NCBI RefSeq assembly: GCF_029227915.1
Contig: NC_079875.1
Location: 22,499,001 to 22,563,000 of the forward strand
Direction: 5' to 3'
DNA: 64,000 nucleotides
Source: Hydractinia symbiolongicarpus
Taxonomy: Eukaryota > Cnidaria > Hydrozoa > Anthoathecata > Hydractiniidae
The translations under genes and the position numbers were made by a program. Every line of letters begins with the position of its first letter. Position 1 is the first letter of the stretch. The notes under the pieces are model-generated. The model searched no databases, was not told the DNA's origin, and saw only the letters and a program-made list of their open reading frames with translations. Positions 12,801 through 24,000 of the stretch are shown here, piece by piece.

Positions 12801-15513
12801 AAAATGATTGAAAGGGGAAAGTTTACTCAAGGTGGCGTCTAATAAAAGGATGTGTTAAACCATTAGTAGAAACAGTTAGAATGCATTAATTCCTTTTATT
12901 TTAATGGCCTTTTACGCTCACAATATAAACACAGACAAATTTATTTCATAATGTGCTCCCACTGATAACAGAAAACAACTACTAGTATGAAAGTCAACAA
13001 TGGTTCAAGTTGATTTGTCAACTATAATACACATTTGTCACTCATTTTTTTGATTTATCTTGATCTTGATCTTGATGTAATCATTAATAAAACATACTGA
13101 AAAAGTGTTCCTAATATTTCTTGTAGGCATGCGCGTGGAACCCTATTAATTTTATTTAACTATAAGGAACCTAGTTCTCACCTGGTAAACAGTCTTGCAG
13201 CCTTTACGTATGCAAACAGTAAACTAGACGAAAACGAAAAACATACAATTCTAATTTGTTAGTTGGTTCGTTCATTCATTTATTTATAAAATTAAAACAA
13301 CCATATATTAAAAATATATAGGCTGATAAATCAATTGGGCCGACGAATAAACTGCCACAAATGAAACTGGACCTTAATAAACTTGTTTTTAAGAATTTTC
13401 TACATTCATTATTTTTATTAATAAGTTCCTGGCAATAATGAAATGTCTGCAAACTTTTCACTGACTTCCATTTTTTGTTGTCCACAACTACCTTAACTTT
13501 TCCGACATTTTCCAAAGAAATACAAAAATTTGAAAATGATTTCAAATTATTTGTCAGCTTAAATTTTCTGTTGAAGGCTGACTAAAATTTTGGCCAACAA
13601 ATTTTGACATAATGTGGTATGTCTGTCAAATTGTGTGTGTCTAATAGCTAATATTGCTTTTCTGTAAAGTTTGTGTCTAATAACAAAGCTTCTTAACCCT
13701 ATTCGGTCCGGGGGGGGGGGGGGCGGATTCCGCCCCCCCCTGACGGTTTTTTTTTAATAACTCCTGATTGCTTTGTTATATGGCTATGATACTTACTGAG
13801 TTTCAACATTTATCTATTAGACACCTGCATGCAAATTTTTTAGGTCCCATACCTTTCAGAGGCTTTGATATTGGCCATTACTCGAAACTACCCCTAAAAA
13901 TCTCTATGAAATCCTTATAATGGAGAAAATATAATAACTCCTGTTAGGATTATCCTTAGAACTTGAAACTTGCAACACAACTTTGTTTCATTAGGAAAAA
14001 TCATTTTGAATAATTTGAACACGTGACTAATCCGATTTCCCGATTTTGTTGGATTTTACCCGAAAATCGGAAAGAAACGGATTTTCGGGCAAATTTTGGC
14101 AATTTTTTATCCGATTCATGTAAAAACCGGAAGATATGTTAAATAACTTTTATTTAGCTTTCAGAAACTTCAAACAGAATGTAAAAATTCACTCTAGAAC
14201 AAAAGTAATTATATTTTAAGCAGATAGTGGCATTTTTAAAAATTTTTAAGCTTTTGATGACGTCACAGAAAATGTGCTGACGCAAGCAAATTTTTTTTGG
14301 CGCCATTTTGTTCCTTTTATAACGTACTATAAGTGTGCCAAGTTTGATTCAATTTAATCAACCCTATGAAAAGTTATTGAGGGGGGGCGGAATCCGGAGT
14401 CATAGTATGTTCGAAAAACCCCGGACCGAATAGGGTTAACCTGCTTCTTAGGCAATAGAAGCGTCTTATTCGGATAGCTTGCATATGTACAATTGCACAT
14501 TTCAACACAACACTGAATAGAAATCAACCAATGGGTTATATATAGTGCTTTTCTGGTATATACTGTTCAATAAAGATAAACTGTATGTGGCTATTTTTTT
14601 GATGTAACAAAACAATTTGTGAACTAAAAGCCCCTTCACAACTCTCTTTCCCAATTTTCTATTTTTCTTTATGCTGATTTAACTCCAGCTAAGAAATGCA
14701 ACATCCCTGACACAGTTTCCATACCTGATTAACTTCCACTATATCATATGAATACATTCCAGGGATTAATTGCCACCTGTTAAAATCACCTTTCCATCCT
14801 CGACCAATTGTTCCTGCCCCGATGCCACCTATTGGTACTCCTATCAAACACAGACATGATTTAACATTTGTTCCATCTGTGCATACCTCAAAACAAAAAA
14901 AGGCCAACATAATTTTCCTCATTAAGAAAATTCATACCATAAATTTGTTTGCACGAGCTAACTGCATAAGGATCGATAAAAGGTGTTTTGCCGCTTCTTC
15001 TTTGCCTTTGTGTAAAACGAATATACCTAAAATGTTGTGATATTATATGAATAGTCTCGAAGAACCAGGAAAATTTGTCACTTCTCTATCAAAAAGTGTT
15101 CCAAACTTTAAAATATAGCACTGCTAATTCTTTATCAAGGTATATACATTTAAACTAAAAAGTGTTGCTGGTGAAGAGCTCCAGATGCAGTGGAGAAGAG
15201 TAGATTTAATTGAGCACACACACTGGTGAGTTTGATAGTTTCTTCCTCTCCAGCCTAATATCTTCACCCAAATTTGCCAAATTATTCTCCTTTGCTTTAG
15301 TTATTTTACCGAAATAAAGTTCAAGTTTAATTAAAAAGGTTGTAACCAAAAAACAAAATTAAGTCATTCACACCTGTATGCCATTCCAGCAAGTTTTGTA
15401 ACCTGTGATAATCTTGGGAATACAAAAACACGGGGTTTTTCCGGAAACTCATGATTAAGTTTTAATCTCCAACCAAACTGAGGTGGGAGATGTTGCTCCA
15501 AATTATTATTCAT
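6867..15513 (-). CDS. GBA2: Non-lysosomal glucosylceramidase (GBA2, GH116), complete
   Basis: Hydrolyses glucosylceramide to glucose and ceramide at the cytosolic face of ER/Golgi or plasma membrane in studied animals. Exons (minus): 15513-15374, 15026-14938, 14840-14725, 13223-13182, 12509-12312, 12239-11787, 11712-11601, 11369-11207, 11131-11006, 10871-10714, 10635-10531, 9927-9820, 9738-9653, 8859-8794, 8282-8176, 8092-7950, 7632-7514, 7427-7314, 7245-7168, 7094-6867. They total 2751 nt, 916 aa; human GBA2 is about 927. Family landmarks in order: [58 protein letters not shown] with the expected nucleophile Glu493 (human Glu527), [45 protein letters not shown] and YMRPLSIW. The acid/base Asp was not assigned; by spacing it may be near Asp636. 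Exon 6 carries a polar insertion of about 65 residues absent from human GBA2. The start is the first in-frame ATG before FGWRLKL; an extra 5' exon is possible. Confidence 0.93.
13697..14435. mobile_element. piggyBac-like non-autonomous element (TTAA target)
   Basis: Ends read CCCTATTCGGTCCGGGG on the left and the reverse complement CCCCGGACCGAATAGGG on the right. Each is flanked by TTAA (13693-13696 and 14436-14439), the target duplication typical of the piggyBac superfamily. The 739-bp body has no transposase frame. It sits in GBA2 intron 3 and contains a 12-13 base G run next to the left end. Confidence 0.8.
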
Positions 15514-16578
15514 GACTTTCCAAATTCTTCCAATACTTCATGCCAGCATAATTGTCCGCTTAGTTGTCCTAACAAACATTGGCAAATAAGATAAAGACTG
15601 TTGGTATATAAAATATCAAATGCAATAATATTAAAAAAGAACAGATGAATTAACCTCCAAGCCTCAAAACATTTGTGATTTACAGGTTTAAAATACAGTC
15701 AACGAGAATATGAGTAATATTATGCTTAATCAAAAATTTCATTCATAAATGCAGTTGCAGTCTTTAATATTTCTTTCATGTAATTATAAATTTTAATTTT
15801 TTTTCCTGAATATAGATTTTAAAAATTAACACAAAAGGATTGATCTTTTATTAATGCTTTAACACTGGAAATAATTAAGTAATCAAAAGATATCTTATGC
15901 TGATAATCTTTTTCACAAAGTTATTAAGTAAGAGAAAATATATATAATGAATATATATAATGAAATACAAAATAGTTATAATATTATAGTAGAATATATC
16001 ATATTATTTAGATACAAAATACATTTTTATAGAAATTTTTAAACACATCAACCTGTCTAGGATGTCAATTAAATGTGGTGAAACTAACTTTACCATTTCA
16101 AAAAAATAATCATTAAAAATTTATTAAACTTTTTTTTGCATTTGACTTTATAGATATTTTTTTTTATTTATTTTTTTGCACATTCTCATTTTTCACATAA
16201 AAAACTATAAAGATATTATATAGATAGTTAACAAAAACTAATATCACTTCTTTTTGGATAATTAATAAAATAAATATCTTGGTTCAAAAAATCTAATGTC
16301 TACTTAACAAAAATTCCTAATAAAACCATTACTATAAAGTCTTTTTATCATCAGATTAAATTCATTCAGGCAAAAAAATTTCAAAGTAAGTAAATACATT
16401 TTCAACTTAATCAATTGGTAGCATTTGAATGCATATAATTTAACATTGTAATATGATAATAAATGATAATGTCATTTGCAAGTTCATTCTTAAGTTCATT
16501 TTCACTTGTAAAAATTTGTTCCATACAGATAATAAAATTACAAAAAAAGTCCTAAAGGTGGCCAATCAAAATTCACAG

Positions 16579-16632
16579 TTACACACTATTCTCCTCTGCG
16601 GTTGAGAGCACTGGCGCCTTGATGTACCTCTG
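16579..16632 (-). other. Possible short terminal exon
   Basis: On the minus strand a clean acceptor (TTTGTATGCAG) is followed by a short open stretch that ends in a stop in two frames (for example HQGASALNRRGE then TAG). GC content is higher than the flanks. No partner exon was found, so this is only a candidate. The rest of 15514-17950 shows no gene. Confidence 0.12.
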
Positions 16633-17954
16633 CATACAAAAAATAATTAAACTGTGAATATTTATGATGAAATGTTTGTTTTTTGAAAAATACTCAAGTA
16701 AATAATGAAATAAATTTAGCAACAATTTCCTATTTTTCAGGAAAAGAATCACTTCACTTTACAAATTATGAACCAAGCAGGAAAAATTATGAGCTTTTTG
16801 CACGCTATAGCGTGAAATATATGAAATATATTGAAATATATTTGAAAATATGAAATATATTTCAGCCCATTAAATCTAGAATCAAGTTTATTCCAAATCA
16901 TTTCAATAACTCAATAGTTTTCTGTTTGGTAGTTTTCCTAATGAGACATTAGGACTATAAGAAATTTTACAATAGAACATCAGGACTAACAAATTGATCC
17001 TCTTCACTCGAAGAGTTAAACTTAGAATGCTGACATGTCGAATGGTGTAGTTAACTCACTTCAAATTGAGATAGCATTTAAACAAGGACTGAATAAGGTT
17101 CTCAAGGGAAAATACAGGTGAAATACCATAGTAAGGGGCCATTCAACAATTACGTAACACCCAAATTCACCATTTTTTACCAACCCCCTTCCCCTCCCCC
17201 CTTGTAATGCATTGTAACAAATCTAGTACCACCCACCCACCATCCTTGTTAAGTATTGTTTTCATTTTTAAGACCTAATCTATTCAATTTGTATGGTACC
17301 AAAACCTTCATGTAATAGATAATTAGGCAAACTAATGCTCCACTATAGGGGAGATATAACAGCCATTTATTTAGCACCCAGGAAGATATTTTTGGCACTT
17401 TTGCTAAGTCCAGAGGCAAGAAACAAATTTAAGATGTAAAAAATACACTAAAATAACTCAAAATATCTGTACAAATACATAAAAATTCTCTGTTACAAAG
17501 AGCTCTGCTATTTTGATGTTATAGCACATTGATTTTACGTCACTAATAGTATATATAAATATACTGTCAAGTGGATCTTTCCACAGGCTTATAGTAACTT
17601 TAGAATTATTATTGAATTGTCTGGCTAGTGTGTAACAGGCATATATGATGTATCCTTTCACTGTGGAGTCACCGAAAAATGCTTATCTTTAATGTTAATC
17701 GACAAATTAAACATCACAATGTCAATAACCATGCCAATAGCCGAAGTTAAATTAATGAACTTTGAGGTTACATGACCTGGAAACTAGGTGGCAAAATCAG
17801 TTATGTTTCACAGTGTGGGTAATTAGGAACCAAAATGGGACCAATTTCATAAAGCTGTGTCCACAAGCCTTTTCAGAACAGACGAGTTGATGATGTCATC
17901 AAAAAATCATTAAACCGCAATATATTTTCAAGTTTCATTAAAAGCACATAGAAG

Positions 17955-18535
17955 AGATAAATAGATGTGGATATTTTACATGGTTAGCCTCAGCCTCACA
18001 AATATCAGGGCATAAACCTTGTCCACTATTCCTAGGATGGGTCCTCTATTTAATGCTCATTTTAAGTTGCGCAAACCCAATTTAGTAGATAGATAGATGT
18101 GCATATTTTACATGGCTAGCCTCACAAATATTGAGGGATATACCCTGTCTATTATTTCCAGGAGGGGCCATGGCTTAGATGGAGAGTCCTAGAGTATTTA
18201 ATGCTCATTTTGAGCGACGCAGACCCAATTAGGGTCCGCGCTCTACTAGACAACTCCCGGCAACATCCAATGGCCCACACAGTGTGCCATCTTCCCAATT
18301 TCCCTCACATGGCTTGGGTTAACCCGGGGCTATGGTAACATTCACTCGCCCATGTTGAATCGCCGTCAAGAGGAATCCAACCCTGGTCTCCCGCACAGAG
18401 TACGAGAGCTATAACCACTAATCTACGGCGCCACTTTAAGAGACAACTCTGTGCAACATCCAATAACCCACAATGTGCCATCTCCCCAATTTCCCTCACA
18501 TGGCTTGGGTTAACACAGGGCTATGGTAACATGCA
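17955..18535 (-). mobile_element. tRNA-derived SINE, older copy split by a second SINE
   Basis: Two pieces, 17955-18082 and 18434-18535, align to successive parts of the SINE family seen intact at 18083-18433. They are separated exactly by that intact copy. The tRNA-like head is missing. The matching TTTA at each junction fits a target-site duplication of the younger insertion. Confidence 0.65.
18083..18433 (-). mobile_element. tRNA-derived SINE, full-length
   Basis: On the minus strand it starts GTGGCGCCGTAGATTAGTGG and ends in TCTA repeats. The head has a pol III A box (TAGATTAGTGG) and B box (GGTTGGATTCC, one change from the form at 29561). The body carries CATGGCTTGGGTTAACC in reverse orientation. 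No coding capacity, as expected. Inserted in an older copy of its own family. Confidence 0.75.
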
Positions 18536-19492
18536 ACCTGAATATATTTTTAAGGGCAGAACATATACAAGATTTTTCAGCTATGATAAATAGCTAGCTA
18601 GCAGAAATGGTAGGCATATATGGTAGGTAGCTAGTTGGCAGAAAATAAAAAAAGAGTTGGTAGCTACCTTTTCTAATATGATTCACTCTAGCGTTTGAAG
18701 CTTGCAAACAAAATTATGTAGCTACCATGCTGTCAATCCAAATCAGATTGAAATGGAATATAAACAGATATATATAGCTATAGCTAGCTATATAAAATAT
18801 TTCTGCTAACAATCTCACCTTTTATCCAGAAATAAAATTTCTTTAAAATCTTTCCTTTTCCAGAGGCATAAAAACTATAGGAGGCAGTTGCTTATCATTT
18901 AGGTAGCTACTGCTGGATAAAGTAAGTTGAAATAAAATTCCCAGCTGCTCATTTTTCATATCTTATTTCCTTTCAATAAAAAGTTGATTTGTGAAGAAAA
19001 GAAATCTTTGAATTTGAAATTAACGTTCAAATTTTTTTCTTTATTGTTTAACAGAATAACTGAACCCAACATAAAAAAAAATTTAACTACCAGCTGGCTA
19101 CTTCTACTTGATTACAAAACAAAATAACAAAACAAAATGTAAATAAACAGCGGATAAACATAAACAACAATAAAGAAGACCTCGATCCCATTTATTTACC
19201 CCTTATTTTACGGAAAGTTCTCCCTAAATTTTAAAGCTGCGCGCGCAAACCCAGAAATTCACAATGCAAATCAATACTTTTTTCCTCAACTGATAAAAGC
19301 AGCCCTGACTGATAAATTCTATTGCATTCACATCACAAAGTACACAGCTGGTAAAATCTCAGTGACCTGACTTCCATATTTCATTGCAATGAATAACTTT
19401 TTTCATTAAAAAAGCTCCCGCTGGGCGATATTGTACTATCAATATTGTTATTTATTTTAAATCTAAGCTTAATTTCTAAAAATTTTTTCGAG

Positions 19493-19815
19493 GGGGTCAG
19501 AGCTCGATCCCAGGACCTGTACCGTTTTTTGATATGAGGATCAAATGATCAAAAAACGCTACAGGCCCTGTGATTACCCGTTTTTCCGAATTTTTGCAAA
19601 AACCGGAATCTTCAGAATTAAAAACCCCTTCTGTAGAATTTTTAGTCACGTGTAGTCACTTTGCAGAATGATGAAATGATGAAATGAATTTGTGCTACGA
19701 GTTTAAAGTTCTAAGGATTATCCTCAACCTCGATCCCAGGACCTTTAGCGTTTTTTTGATCATTTGATCCTTATATCAAAAAACGGTACAGGTCCTGGGA
19801 TCGAGCTCTGACCCC
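19493..19815. mobile_element. Fold-back element with ~75 bp inverted ends
   Basis: Left arm 19493-19570 and right arm 19735-19815 are near-perfect inverted copies; both begin GGGGTCAGAGCTCGATCCCA when read inward. Each arm also contains a smaller hairpin (CGTTTTTTGAT and ATCAAAAAACG). About 165 bp lies between them. Looks like a MITE or fold-back transposon; no frame inside. Confidence 0.7.
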
Positions 19816-20687
19816 AATTTGAATGATATGCTTTTCGTGATGCTTTTTTTTTAAAGTAACTGGTACTTCTTTATCCACTTGATTATCTATTATCTATCTG
19901 GTCAGGTTTATTACGCAAATTCAATCATAAATCATAGTATGAATGACCCGTTAATAGAATACGCCATTGTTAAATATCTTGACGGTCGAGAATGTACAGT
20001 TAACGTGAAAATTTAAACGAGTTATCTAAATGATCACAATAACTTATCTATGGAAGAACGTATGCAACCATTTGATACTAACGAACGAAGAATTTAAAGT
20101 GAATAGTGACAATTCCGAAATAACTGAAGGGACATTTGAAATTGCAAATACCCCTGTATTAAGAAGATCTTCACGTACACACGTAAAGTCCCTCCTGTTC
20201 GTTTGGAGTTGTGATCATAAAAAGTAGTATTTAGTGTGTATGACATGCTCTGCACTAAACTACAGAATGTTGTTGTTTCTGATTGTGTTTTGACTAGTAA
20301 GTGTGTTCGGTATGCACTACCAGAATTGTTATGTCTTACGTCTGTAAATGATGCATTTTGATTTAAATGATATAACATCATTTTCATTTTTTATTGCATA
20401 AAACATTTGCAGTTGTGAAGAATGTTATATTATGATTATTACATTTTGTTATATTTTCTATTTTTGTATTAGATAAATAAATATTTCTTTCTTCGCGTTC
20501 TGAAACAATAAACAAACTTTTTGAACTTCTTGATATCCAGCTAAACGACTATAAACTTCGACCGAACAACTTTTAAACTTTAAAAACTTAAGAGACTTGG
20601 CCGGATGTTTAAAGCTATGTAAATATGTAGACCAGATTCTCTGAAAAGTTCGACCAAAAGTTTATAATTTAAAAGGGATTTGCGCAT

Positions 20688-20692
20688 GTACG
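20688..20692. other. Target-site duplication, left copy
   Basis: GTACG directly before the 5' LTR matches GTACG at 25576-25580 directly after the 3' LTR. Five-base duplications are usual for Ty3/gypsy integrases. Confidence 0.9.
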
Positions 20693-20859
20693 TGTAATAT
20701 ATTTTACTAGGTATATATCGGATGCCGTGAGTTTCGGCTCGCGCTCTAAACACGATCCAAGATGGTGTCACAGCATCTGATATCAGACTTTATGTTTATA
20801 TGTGATTAGCTTCTTTTATCAGAAGAATACTTTTTATCTGATGATAGATAACTACTACA
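20693..20859 (+). repeat. 5' LTR
   Basis: Starts TGTAATATATTTTACTAGG and ends GATAACTACTACA, with the same sequence and length as 25409-25575. Short for an LTR. It should contain promoter and polyadenylation signals; I see no certain TATA or AATAAA. Confidence 0.95.
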
Positions 20860-20861
20860 AA

Positions 20862-20874
20862 TTGGCGACGAGGA
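20862..20874 (+). other. Primer binding site (serine tRNA)
   Basis: TGGCGACGAGGAT, three bases after the 5' LTR, is complementary to the 3' end of animal tRNA-Ser(GCU) including the added CCA. The match is from memory of tRNA sequences and could be checked against a tRNA set from this genome. Confidence 0.75.
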
Positions 20875-21072
20875 TTCCAAGAACTCATGGAGAGGTATAT
20901 TTCATAATTACAAAGCAATCTCGCGTGAAACAAGACGTGTGAATTTTCGAATCAAAACAACAAATTTTGTTGACTCTTACTGTGCGAAAGGAAACTTTGC
21001 TAGGCTGTCCTTTGTAATTTCAAGCGATAGTTATACTTGTGCGCGCGCTCTGAGCATTTCTGTGCAGCTAGC

Positions 21073-24000
21073 ATGTCCGTTTTGCAACTTCCAGCCATAC
21101 CACCCTTTGACCCAAATGGAGAACCGACTTCAGTTGGTCAACGATGGACGAAATGGCAGACCAGTCTTAAATACTACATACTAGCAAGTGGAGTTAGGGA
21201 TGATGAAAGAAAGAGGGCAATTTTACTCCACATGATTGGACCTAAATGCCAGGAAATATTTGAAACTTTCTCTGATCCTGGAACAACATTTGAAGAAGCC
21301 CTCCATAAATTTGATGAACATTTTTCAGTCAAAAAGAACATACCTTTCGAAAGGCATAAATTTCACCAAGCCTCACAACAAGTAGGGGAAAGTACGGATC
21401 AATTCATTACCCGTCTACGACAACTTTCCTTATATTGTGAATATGGATCAGAAACTGACAATGAAATCCGAGACATGGTCATAGCAAAAACATCGAATAT
21501 TAAATTCCGCAAACGTTTACTTATGGAAACTGATTTGAATCTCCAGAAAACACAGGACCTTGGACGACTTTTTGAATCTGCAGAACACCAAAACAAAGAA
21601 ATAGCTAATGGTAAACAAACACAACATGACACTGAAGAAGAAAGCTCTGAACAAATCAACAAACTACATGGGCGTAGACCACCTCATCGTAGCCATGGGA
21701 AACACAATGCACCACCACATCGGAACAACCCAACCAAATCATTCAACAAACCAGAATGTGGTCGCTGTGGTATGAAGAACCACAAAAGTCATGAATGTCG
21801 GAGATCAAGAGATAAAACATGTAACAAATGTGGTATTAAAGGACATTTTGCAAAAATGTGCCGCACCAAAAATAAACAGCAAGTTCATCAAACCAACCAT
21901 GAAAACTCTGATGACGAAGATGAGGATATCTACCTATACAAGATGAACACTACGAAGTCAAATAACTTCCCCGTTCTAGTAAACAATAGCGAAATGACTG
22001 CTATCATTGATTCTGGAAGCACAACAAATATCATCGATTTTCGAACCTATAAACGCTTATTCAGCAACATCCAGCTTCAGAAATCCAATGCCCGAATCTA
22101 CCCATACAATGCTACTAAGAAGCTCCCAATCACTGGTACCTTCAAAGCTACAGTTGCAGCAAATCACCATAAAATACTAGCAAAATTCTACGTAATACCT
22201 GGTCAAGGAGGCAATTTACTTGGTCACAAAACAGCTGAGCAGCTAGATCTATTACGAATTGGACCAGCTACAACACCCATCAACCATAGAACATTCCAGT
22301 TAGGTAGCAGAAGTCTGTCAAAAGGCATACCAGTATCAACAGAACAAGTCCTCAACAAAAACAACAAGGTATTCAAAGGAATGGGAAAACTTAACAACTT
22401 CAAACAGAAACTCCATATTGATCCAGATGTCACCCCCATCCAGCAACCAACTAGGAGACTGCCGTTTCACACCAGAAAGAAAGTTGAAGCAGAGCTCGAT
22501 AGACTGCTGAAATTAGATATCATTGAGCCAGTTAATGGACCAACTTCGTGGGTTTCACCAATTGTCGCAGTACCTAAGAAAAATGGCAAAATTAGATTGT
22601 GTGTGGACATGCGCAGAGCAAACACTGCCATTATCAGAGAGAAGCATCCTATTCCAAAACTGGAAGAAATCCTACCATTATTAAATGGAGCCACTGTCTT
22701 CTCAAAAATTGACCTGCGAGAAGGCTACCATCAAATTGAGTTAGCCGAAGAAAGCAGAAACATTACTGCCTTCATTACCCATAAAGGAATTTTCAGATAC
22801 AAGCGTCTCATATATGGTATTTCAAGTGCCTTTGAACATTTTCAGAAAAATATTGAAATGGTAATTGCTGATTGTGAAGGGGCAAAGAACATCTCTGATG
22901 ATATTTTTATCTGGGGAAAAACACAAGCTGAGCATGACCGCAATCTCGATAAGGTTCTTCGTAATCTTTCTGAGAATGGCCTGCGTGTCAACCCAGAAAA
23001 ATGTGAGTTTAGCAAGAATAAAATTTTATTTAGTGGATATACTCTCACAACAGATGGCATATCTCCAGACCCTTCCAAAGTCACTGCAGTCAACAAATTC
23101 AAAACACCAACAACATCGACAGAAGTCAGATCCTTTCTTGGTCTAGTAAATTATTGCAGTCAGTTCATCAAAGACTACAGTACATTATCAGCTCCACTGA
23201 GGAAACTCACCAAGAAAAATACACCATTCATATGGACAGATCTTGAACAGAAATCATTTGATTTACTCAAAGAAAAACTTTGCACTTCTGAAACTATGGC
23301 ATTTTACAATCCTGAGGCGGAAACAGACATAATTGTTGATGCAAGTCCGTATGGTCTTGGTGCCATACTTACACAGAAACAGAAAGATGGAAACTTCAAG
23401 CCGGTAGCATATGGAAGTAGAGCATTAACACCTGTTGAACAGAGATACTCACAAACAGAACGAGAAGCTCTCGCAGTTGCCTTTGGCTGCACACACTTTC
23501 ACTTTTTCATATATGACCGTGACTTCGATATCACCACTGATCACAAGAGTCTTTTGCACGTAATGTCACCAACTTCCACATCTCCACCACCGAGGATCCA
23601 GAGATGGCTTCTTCGCATACAAGGGTATAACTACAAATTAAAATACATTTCTGGTGCCAAAAATGCTGCTGACATACTATCAAGAGACCCTGTTTGTACA
23701 GACAGTGAAGGAGAAACTGACGACTCAATTGAATCCTTTATCAACTTTACAGCAGCAGAAGCAGTACCTAAAAGCTGCAATATCGAAGAGATACAAGATG
23801 AAACTGCAAAAGACATCATTCTTCAAAAAGTCACCAAAGCCATTAACTCGAAGGCCTGGCCAAAAGATTCTGCTTTGAATCCATACAGACATGCAAAGCA
23901 TGAGTTATCCTTTGTGAATAACATCTTACTCAAAGGACAACGAATTGTCATCCCAAGCACTCTACAACAGAAAATGTTGCAGATAGCACATGCTACGCAT

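Noticed and set aside
18305-18499. 64-codon minus-strand frame near 18.4 kb
   Set aside because: Lies across a SINE; the tRNA-like head and body explain the sequence.
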